From: an uncultured Roseibium sp.
Lineage (GTDB): Bacteria > Pseudomonadota > Alphaproteobacteria > Rhizobiales > Stappiaceae
Length of the DNA stretch: 64,000 nt
Direction: 5' to 3'
Assembly (NCBI RefSeq): GCF_963675985.1
Contig: NZ_OY780958.1
Location: 2,852,001 to 2,916,000, forward strand
In this document: piece after piece, positions 58,467-64,000 of the stretch
Layout: each line of letters begins with the position of its first letter
How positions within the stretch are numbered: the first letter of the stretch is position 1
Made by a program: the position numbers and the translations under genes
The notes under the pieces: model-generated
The model's input: only the letters and a program-made list of their open reading frames with translations
What the model was told of the DNA's origin: nothing
Database searches by the model: none

Positions 58467-59414
58467 TTGGCGAAAATCGCAATCGTGGGCTCCGGCTTTA
58501 TCGGCCGGGCCTGGGCCATCAGTTTTGCGCGCGTGCAGCACGACGTGGTCCTGTGGGACAGGGACCCAACCCAGCCGGAAAAGGCGATCGCCTATATCGC
58601 CGACGTGCTGGAAGACCTTCAGGCCCATGACCTTCTCAACGGCCAGACCCCGGACATGGTTCTTGCCCGCATCAGCGCGGAAGACGATCTGGAACAATGC
58701 GTTCAGGGCGTCGATTATGTTCAGGAGAACACGCCGGAACAGGTCGAGGTGAAGCGGGAGATCTTCACCCGGCTCGATGAACAGGCGCCTCCTGACGCTA
58801 TTCTGGCCAGTTCCACATCGGCCCTGCTGCCGTCGACCTTTACCGCCCATCTCAAACACCGGGACCGGTGCCTCGTCGCCCATCCGATCAACCCGCCCTA
58901 CCTGATCAAGGCAGTGGAAGTCGTCCCGGCGCCATGGACCTCGCCGGAGGCGATGGAAAAGGCCCGCGAAATCATGGTGGGGGCTGGCCAGTCGCCGATC
59001 ATGATGAAGCAGGAGATCGACGGCTTCATCATGAACCGCATGCAGGGCGCACTCCTGGAAGAAGCCTTCCGCCTGGTCGCGAACGGCTATGCCAGCGCGG
59101 AAAACATCGATATCGGCATCCGCGAAGGCCTTGCCGCCCGATGGGCCTTCATGGGCCCGTTCGAGACCATCGACCTGAATGCCCCGGCAGGTGTGCGGGA
59201 TTATGCCACCCGTTACCAGGGCATGTTCGCGAACATGTTCGAGCAAATGAAATACCGCGTCGACTGGACCGGACCGGTCCTCGACGCAATCGAGGCCGAA
59301 CGGCGGGAGCAGCTTCCCGCTGAAGGTCTGGTCGACCGACAGAAATGGCGCGACCGCCGACTGATGGCGCTCGCAGCCCACAAGCGCAAGGCTGAGGAGG
59401 AAATCGGCAAATGA
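58467..59414 (+). CDS. 3-hydroxyacyl-CoA dehydrogenase family protein (carnitine/gulonate dehydrogenase-like)
   Basis: 315 aa. The N-terminal Rossmann motif is IAIVGSGFIGRAWAISFARVQHDVVLWDRD. The catalytic region SSTSALLPSTFTAHLKHRDRCLVAHPINPPYLIKAVEVVP has the histidine of the HP-NPP box typical for L-gulonate 3-dehydrogenase (lambda-crystallin) and L-carnitine dehydrogenase rather than fatty-acid FadB. The helical C-terminal domain contains GFIMNRMQGALLEEAFRLV. A 4-bp overlap with the following BKACE gene suggests a two-step route: oxidation of a 3-hydroxy acid, then acetyl-CoA-dependent cleavage of the resulting beta-keto acid. Carnitine is the best-known substrate for such a pair (inference). 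Confidence 0.85.
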   Translation: MAKIAIVGSGFIGRAWAISFARVQHDVVLWDRDPTQPEKAIAYIADVLEDLQAHDLLNGQTPDMVLARISAEDDLEQCVQGVDYVQENTPEQVEVKREIFTRLDEQAPPDAILASSTSALLPSTFTAHLKHRDRCLVAHPINPPYLIKAVEVVPAPWTSPEAMEKAREIMVGAGQSPIMMKQEIDGFIMNRMQGALLEEAFRLVANGYASAENIDIGIREGLAARWAFMGPFETIDLNAPAGVRDYATRYQGMFANMFEQMKYRVDWTGPVLDAIEAERREQLPAEGLVDRQKWRDRRLMALAAHKRKAEEEIGK

Positions 59415-60349
59415 GTAATACGAACAAAGGCAAGGTCATCATCACCTGCGCCATCACCGGGTCGATCCACACGCCGACCATGTCGCCCCACCTGCCGATC
59501 ACGCCGGAAGAAATCATTTCGGAGGCGCTGGCTGCTGCCGAGGCGGGCGCCGCGATCCTGCATCTGCACGCGCGCGACCCGGAAAACGGCAAGCCGGACC
59601 AGAGCCCGGAAGGCTTCGCCCGCTTCCTGCCGCGCATCAAGCAGTCGTGCAATGCCGCGCTGAACATCACCACCGGCGGCAGCCCGTTCATGAAGGTGGA
59701 GGAGCGCGCCCTGCCGGCGGCGACGTTCAAGCCGGAAGTCGCCTCGCTCAACATGGGCTCGATGAACTTCGGCCTCTTTCACATGGCGGAGAAATTCGAG
59801 ACCTTCAAATACGACTGGGAAAAGCCCTATCTGGAAGGCTCGAAGGATCTGGTGTTCCGCAACTCCTTCAAGGACATCGAGTATATCCTTTCCACCTGTT
59901 ACGAGAACGAAACCCGCTTCGAATTCGAATGCTACGACATCTCCCACCTTTATAACCTGGCGCATTTCGTGGACCGCGGACTGGTCAAGCCGCCGTTCTT
60001 CGTGCAGTCCGTGTTCGGCCTGCTCGGCGGCATCGGCACCCATCCGGAAGACGTCCAGCACATGAAGCGCACCGCCGACCGTCTGTTCGGCTCCGACTAC
60101 CGCTGGTCGGTCCTGGGCGCCGGTTCCAGCCAGCTTCGGATCGCGGCCCAGGCGGCGGCGCTTGGCGGCAACATCCGCGTCGGACTGGAGGACAGTCTCT
60201 GGGCCGGACGGGGCAAGCTCGCTGAATCCAACGCGGATCAGGTGAAAATGGCGAAGAAGATCATCGAAGGCCTCGGCCTTGAAGTCGCAACGCCGGACGA
60301 AGCGCGCGAGATCCTGTCTCTGAAAGGCGGCGACAAGGTCGCATTTTAG
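59411..60349 (+). CDS. Beta-keto acid cleavage enzyme (BKACE, 3-keto-5-aminohexanoate cleavage family)
   Basis: 312 aa. The family metal site is ILHLHARDPENGKPDQSPE (HxH), with TTGG (ITTGGSPFMKVEERA), SLNMGSMNFG and FECYDISHL, and a C-terminal GNIRVGLEDSLWAGRGKLAESNADQV. BKACEs condense a beta-keto acid with acetyl-CoA and split it to an acyl-CoA and acetoacetate-type products. The upstream dehydrogenase provides the keto acid. The dehydrocarnitine-cleaving subgroup fits this gene pairing, but no separate thioesterase for it is seen nearby. Confidence 0.92.
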   Translation: MSNTNKGKVIITCAITGSIHTPTMSPHLPITPEEIISEALAAAEAGAAILHLHARDPENGKPDQSPEGFARFLPRIKQSCNAALNITTGGSPFMKVEERALPAATFKPEVASLNMGSMNFGLFHMAEKFETFKYDWEKPYLEGSKDLVFRNSFKDIEYILSTCYENETRFEFECYDISHLYNLAHFVDRGLVKPPFFVQSVFGLLGGIGTHPEDVQHMKRTADRLFGSDYRWSVLGAGSSQLRIAAQAAALGGNIRVGLEDSLWAGRGKLAESNADQVKMAKKIIEGLGLEVATPDEAREILSLKGGDKVAF

Positions 60350-60669
60350 GGCGACTCAAGGCCTGTCCCCCACGAGGGGGGAGACGGACGCAAGCTGCAC
60401 GTCGTTGCCCCCTGCACATCCGTCACCCCGGCCTCAAGCCGGGGCCTACTCGCAGCACCACTTGCCGCAGCATCGACTGGGAAAACAAAGGCTCTGGAAA
60501 CGAGTAGGTCCCGGACCTCCGCTCCGCTGCGTCCGGGATGAAGGTCTGCGGGGCGCGGCCTCTTTTCACTCCAACACAATGCAGTCAGATTTGGACCGTC
60601 TGGGCGCAAGCCCCCGCGTTTCACGAGGCGATTGCCGCCGTTTGAAGTCCGGAGAAGCGGGACGTCGCC
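60350..60669. repeat. Palindromic intergenic element between BKACE and chemoreceptor genes
   Basis: About 320 bp without a gene. It contains nested inverted repeats: CCCCGGCCTCAAGCCGGGG near 60424-60442, GGCCTACTCG at 60442-60451 facing CGAGTAGG at about 60501-60508, and GTCCCGGACC...CGTCCGGGAT (about 60508-60539). The arrangement resembles REP/BIME-like extragenic palindromes seen in Rhizobiales genomes. No coding frame is supported. Confidence 0.6.
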
Positions 60670-63144
60670 TCAGGCGGCAGCGACCCGCTCCAGGAAGGTT
60701 TCGATTTCGCTCTTCAGTGCTTCGCTGCGTTCGCCCAGATGTCCGGCCGCGGTCAGGACGGAACCGGAGGCCGCCTGGGTCTGCTCCACCGTTTCGGCGA
60801 GATCATGCATGTTGTCCTGTACGGCGCGGGTCCCTTCCGAGGCGCGCTGGACGTTGCCGGAAATCTCGCTGGTGGCAGCCCCTTGCTGGGTAACCGCGGA
60901 AGCGATCGACTGGGTGTAACCGTCCACTTCCTCCATGGTGGCGGAAATGGCGGAAATCGCGCTGACCGCGTCGGTGGTCGAGCCCTGGATCGCCGCGATC
61001 TGGGAGGAGATTTCCTCCGTTGCCTTAGATGTCTGGGTCGCCAGTTCCTTGACCTCCGCGGCCACGACCGCGAAGCCTTTGCCAGCCTCACCGGCGCGCG
61101 CGGCTTCGATGGTCGCGTTCAGGGCCAGGAGATTGGTCTGCTCGGCAATGGCCTGGATCAGGGTGACGACTTCGCCGATCCGGTTGGCGGCCTCCGCCAG
61201 ATCCTGCACCTTGCCGTTGGTGTCGCGCACCGCGCCGGTCGCAGACGAGACGATATCCGTCGTCCGCTGCACCTGGCCGCCGATCTCGCCGATGGAGGCG
61301 GACAGTTCTTCGGCCGCGCCGGCCACGTTTTCGACGCTCATGCTGGCGCCTTCGCTAGCGCTTGCCGTGCTGGAAGCCTGACCGGCGCTGCGCGCCGCAA
61401 TGTCACTCAGAGCCCTCGCGGTCGTGTCCATGTCATGCGCCGTTTCGTCGAGCGAGCCGAGCAATCCCTGAACGCTGTCGCGGAACCTGGCGATGAGCGC
61501 ATCCACCTGGGCCTGACGGTCGGCCTGCAGAGCCTGGGCCTCTTCCGTCTGTGCCTCGAGACGCTTGCGTTCCAGATCGTTGTCGCGGAACACCTGAACG
61601 GTCCGGCTCATGGCGCCGATTTCGTCGCGTTGTTCCGTCGAGGGGATTTCCACATCCGTGTCGCCGCCGGCAAGCCGTGACATGACATCCGTCAGCCGGC
61701 GGATCGGCCGGGTCACCACCAGGGACAGCGCAATCGCGAGCAGCACACCGACGGCAATGGCCACCAGAACCGCGATCCCAATCATGACCAGAGCCGTATC
61801 CGCCTGTCGCGAGGATGCGGCGGACTGATTTGCGGCCATTTCCGTAATCTGCGCGCGCACCTGATCGGACAGGGCCGTCGCCTCCTTCGATGCGGCCTGA
61901 AAATTGTCGCGTGCCATCAGCATGGATGCGAATTGCGCCTCATACCCGTCAACCTCGGCTGCGATCTGGCCCAGGATGTCCCGCATTTGGCTGAAGCTCT
62001 TGGCTTTCTTTTCAAGCGTTGCCAGGGTTGCGCGCAGTTTCTCGATATTGGCGTTTACGGCATCGGGAGTCGTCTGGCCGAAACCGGACAGCAGCTCCAT
62101 GGTCGCCGAGCGTGTCTCCAGCGTTGCCTGCAACAGGCTGTTACCGCTTTTTGCGACCGCCTCGACGCGAGCCAACTGGTTCCGGCTGGAAACCGAGGCT
62201 CCTTGAGCGGAATCGATGACGCCGTAGATCAGGCCGCGCACCATGTTTGCCCGGTTGTTGACCGTCTTGGCCCTGCCCGCAAGGCTGGCGTCCGGCTTGT
62301 CGACCGTAAAGGGGTTGGTCTTGGCGATCGCGTCCTTCAGGGCGCCTTCAAAACCGCCGAGCATTTTCGTCAGCCCGTCCAGCATGCTGGCGTTCACGCC
62401 CTCGACCGTCATTCCGGCCGCCCAGCTGACTTCCTGCGTCAGCTCCTCGACCTTCTTCAACGCATCCTTGTAGAGGGTTTTCCGGGCCATGGCTCCTTGC
62501 GCGGACCCTGCTTCATCGGAGGCGGCATGCGCCGCCTCGCTCAGGAACATCCCTTCGAGCAGGATCGCCCCCTCCCGGATCGAAGACATCGTGCGGCCGA
62601 GTTCATCGGCAGCGGTCAGGTTGGCAAGGGCGGCCGCTTCCTTGTCGGAGGCCGCGGTCTTTGCCTTATCCATCTCCTCGACGATCTGTTTGGCGATCGC
62701 TTCCAGGCGGCTCGCAGACTGCGTCAGCCGGTCTGCCTGGTCCGACTGCGCCGTGCTGCTGTCGACCAGTTTCCGAAACTCTGCCGTCAGGTTGTCGACC
62801 CTGGAGACAGCGGCGCTGATCATTGCCTTTTCCGGGGACTTCTCATCAATCCCATTGCCGACGGCGGCAAGGTCTTCGCGCAACCGGTCAATCTGGGCCA
62901 GTGCGGCGTCCGCCCGTTCCGGTGTCCTGTCGGTCAGATAAGCCTTCTGGTCCGCGGAAGCTTGCTGGAGACTTGCCATAACCGCGGCGGCCTTCGCGTT
63001 CATGGCCGACTGATCGCGCAGCTGGACAATGGCCAGCGTTCCGACCAGCCCGACGGCCGCGGTCAGAATGGTGGTTGCGGCGAAACCGCCGCCGACCTTG
63101 ATGGAAAACCGCAGATGGCCAAGTGGCTTCAGCAACCAGTTCAC
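60670..63144 (-). CDS. Methyl-accepting chemotaxis protein with long periplasmic helical domain
   Basis: 824 aa from a GTG at 63144 placed seven bases after GGAGG; an upstream in-frame start at 63177 is possible. The first membrane helix (FAATTILTAAVGLVGTLAIVQL) is followed by an unusually long predicted periplasmic helical sensor (residues about 45-440, alanine-rich, with TLYKDALKKVEEL and NANIEKLRATLATLEKKA). A second helix (ALVMIGIAVLVAIAVGVLLAIALSLVV), a HAMP domain (TRPIRRLTDVMSRLAGGDTDVEIP) and the signalling domain follow. The hairpin tip is IQAIAEQTNLLALNATIEAARAGEAGKGFAVVAAEVKELA. Ligand unknown. It feeds CheA/CheW, not encoded here. No CheR-binding pentapeptide at the C-terminus (ends ERVAAA). 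Confidence 0.94.
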   Translation of the reverse strand: MNWLLKPLGHLRFSIKVGGGFAATTILTAAVGLVGTLAIVQLRDQSAMNAKAAAVMASLQQASADQKAYLTDRTPERADAALAQIDRLREDLAAVGNGIDEKSPEKAMISAAVSRVDNLTAEFRKLVDSSTAQSDQADRLTQSASRLEAIAKQIVEEMDKAKTAASDKEAAALANLTAADELGRTMSSIREGAILLEGMFLSEAAHAASDEAGSAQGAMARKTLYKDALKKVEELTQEVSWAAGMTVEGVNASMLDGLTKMLGGFEGALKDAIAKTNPFTVDKPDASLAGRAKTVNNRANMVRGLIYGVIDSAQGASVSSRNQLARVEAVAKSGNSLLQATLETRSATMELLSGFGQTTPDAVNANIEKLRATLATLEKKAKSFSQMRDILGQIAAEVDGYEAQFASMLMARDNFQAASKEATALSDQVRAQITEMAANQSAASSRQADTALVMIGIAVLVAIAVGVLLAIALSLVVTRPIRRLTDVMSRLAGGDTDVEIPSTEQRDEIGAMSRTVQVFRDNDLERKRLEAQTEEAQALQADRQAQVDALIARFRDSVQGLLGSLDETAHDMDTTARALSDIAARSAGQASSTASASEGASMSVENVAGAAEELSASIGEIGGQVQRTTDIVSSATGAVRDTNGKVQDLAEAANRIGEVVTLIQAIAEQTNLLALNATIEAARAGEAGKGFAVVAAEVKELATQTSKATEEISSQIAAIQGSTTDAVSAISAISATMEEVDGYTQSIASAVTQQGAATSEISGNVQRASEGTRAVQDNMHDLAETVEQTQAASGSVLTAAGHLGERSEALKSEIETFLERVAAA

Positions 63145-63332
63145 GAGCACCCCTCCAGAACGGAAAATCGAGGGCACTACAAGGCGGCAGCCTTAAACAA
63201 ATGGTGAAAAAAACACTGTCATTTCAGACAGTTGAAAAAATGTGCAGTCGACTGACGCAACGGGATCAAGGGTCTAGAAAGTGCAGTGCACAAAATTTCC
63301 GCGCAACTTCCGTTTGGTGGGACCGGAGCGAA

Positions 63333-63359
63333 ACAGCCCGGATGTCCTATCCGGGCTGT
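63333..63359 (-). terminator. Hairpin downstream of the VOC gene
   Basis: An 11-bp perfect stem ACAGCCCGGAT / ATCCGGGCTGT with a 5-nt loop, 24 bp after the VOC stop. There is only a weak T-run on the minus strand (TTTCG), so it may be a transcription end or an mRNA-stabilising hairpin. Confidence 0.6.
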
Positions 63360-63382
63360 GCCATTTGAACGAAAAGGGATCG

Positions 63383-63925
63383 TCAGACTTCCGACAGTTC
63401 CTTTTCGTGCATCCAGGCGGCGTGCTTGGGGGCTTTCTTGGTCTTCGACCATTCCTCCAGCATGTCCCATTTCACCGCGTCGAGCTTCTCCAGCATCTTT
63501 TCTTCTTCCGGATCCGGACAGGCCAGCTCGATGCGGTGGCCGTTCGGGTCGAAGAAGTAGATGGAATGGAAGATGGAGTGGTCGGTGACGCCGAGCACTT
63601 CGATACCGTTCTTCTCCAGGTTCTCCTTGAACTCCAGCAGCTCATCGCGGTCCTTGACCTTGAAGGCGATGTGCTGGACCCAGGCCGGGGTGTTCGGGTC
63701 ACGCCCCATTTCCGGCTTGGTCGGCAGCTCGAAGAAGGCGAGCACGTTGCCGTTCCCCGCATCGAGGAAGATGTGCATGTACGGGTCCGGCTCGTGGGTC
63801 GAAGGAACATGGTTCTCGGCAATCGCCAGAATGAAGTCCATGTTCAGGTTCTTGCCGTACCACTCGACCGTTTCCTTCGCATCCTTGCAGCGATAGGCGA
63901 CGTGGTGAATTTTCTCGATCTTCAT
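63383..63925 (-). CDS. VOC-superfamily (glyoxalase/extradiol-dioxygenase fold) protein
   Basis: 180 aa. The N-terminal beta-alpha-beta unit contains IEKIHHVAYRCKDAKETVEWYGKNLNM with a metal-type histidine. The second unit contains WVQHIAFKVKDRDELLEFKENLEKNGIEVLGVTDHSIFHSIYFFDPNGHRIELACPD, with His and Glu in the usual ligand places. VOC members include glyoxalases, extradiol dioxygenases and resistance proteins; this one cannot be assigned. The acidic/basic C-terminal tail (DPEEEKMLEKLDAVKWDMLEEWSKTKKAPKHAAWMHEKELSEV) is distinctive. GGAG precedes the ATG. A reading ending in ANAPGGDKA and a stop at 63962 may be the tail of another upstream minus-strand gene cut by the window. Confidence 0.87.
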   Translation of the reverse strand: MKIEKIHHVAYRCKDAKETVEWYGKNLNMDFILAIAENHVPSTHEPDPYMHIFLDAGNGNVLAFFELPTKPEMGRDPNTPAWVQHIAFKVKDRDELLEFKENLEKNGIEVLGVTDHSIFHSIYFFDPNGHRIELACPDPEEEKMLEKLDAVKWDMLEEWSKTKKAPKHAAWMHEKELSEV

Positions 63926-64000
63926 GGGATTGCTCCTCCAGTATGTCGATCCGAAGATCGATCAGGCTTTGTCCCCTCCAGGCGCGTTCGCCGCCGCGGC

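Noticed and set aside
61933..63207. 424-codon plus-strand open frame
   Set aside because: Antisense to the chemoreceptor; no family features.
1..64000. CRISPR array or prophage
   Set aside because: No regularly spaced direct repeats, no cas genes and no phage structural or integrase genes were seen.

Overview
The window looks like the chromosome of a GC-rich alphaproteobacterium. The strongest sign is the general stress response set (PhyR, NepR, EcfG and HWE/HisKA_2-type histidine kinases), which is restricted to that class. The TAXI-type TRAP transporter, dihydroxyphthalate-type catabolic genes and overall codon use would suit a marine Hyphomicrobiales member such as the Stappiaceae (Roseibium/Labrenzia-like). 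That genus-level guess is an inference. No rRNA, CRISPR array, transposase, integrase or phage structural gene was seen.

Layout. (a) 1-5352: housekeeping genes, namely the 5' part of a cysQ-like phosphatase, divergent nagA/nagK, a Tat-exported multicopper oxidase, a PilZ protein, tRNA-Gln(TTG) and tRNA-Pro(CGG). (b) 5675-18305: an accessory, defence-like island next to tRNA-Pro. It holds a SLOG plus transmembrane (SLATT-like) protein, a decayed LysM/solute-binding gene with a TPR gene, a three-gene operon (patatin phospholipase, then a deoxyribosyltransferase-like/TRAFs-binding TPR protein, then a membrane RCK-RyR protein), a small periplasmic protein, a 1148-aa TIR-WD40 protein and an orphan TIR protein. 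(c) 18456-20200: a small exported protein, an AI-2E-family transporter and a small stress protein. (d) 20383-32111: a general-stress-response supercluster with phyR, two nepR-ecfG pairs, two HWE-type kinases and many small stress genes (CsbD, Dps, DUF883, PRC-barrel, DUF1328 and others). Several genes sit behind textbook EcfG promoters (GGAAC-N16/17-CGTT). (e) 32236-42929: a phthalate-type aromatic acid catabolic and uptake cluster. It has a class II aldolase-type decarboxylase, an EamA exporter, a TAXI TRAP transporter, MarR, dihydroxyphthalate-decarboxylase-like, dihydrodiol-dehydrogenase-like, PDR/VanB reductase and Rieske oxygenase genes, with shared TTAG...CTAA palindromes in the control regions. 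(f) 43117-50571: an amide-utilisation operon. AmiC/AmiR sit upstream of a dual-hexaloop ANTAR RNA leader and terminator, followed by a nitrilase-superfamily amidase and a branched-chain/amide ABC transporter whose LivM and LivG are fused. (g) 50646-63925: a YdcF protein, a truncated haemoglobin, an FkbM methyltransferase followed by three tandem P450 paralogues, DUF302, a 3-hydroxyacyl-CoA-dehydrogenase/BKACE pair, a chemoreceptor and a VOC protein.

Best candidates for something new: the patatin / NDRT-TRAFs-binding / RCK-RyR operon at 9218-13425 within the TIR/SLOG island; the ANTAR riboregulator controlling a fused LivMG amide operon; and the doubled stress-response regulon with its promoter set. 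Coordinates, ORFs, motifs and promoter spacings were read from the sequence. Functions come from family knowledge. No database search was run.
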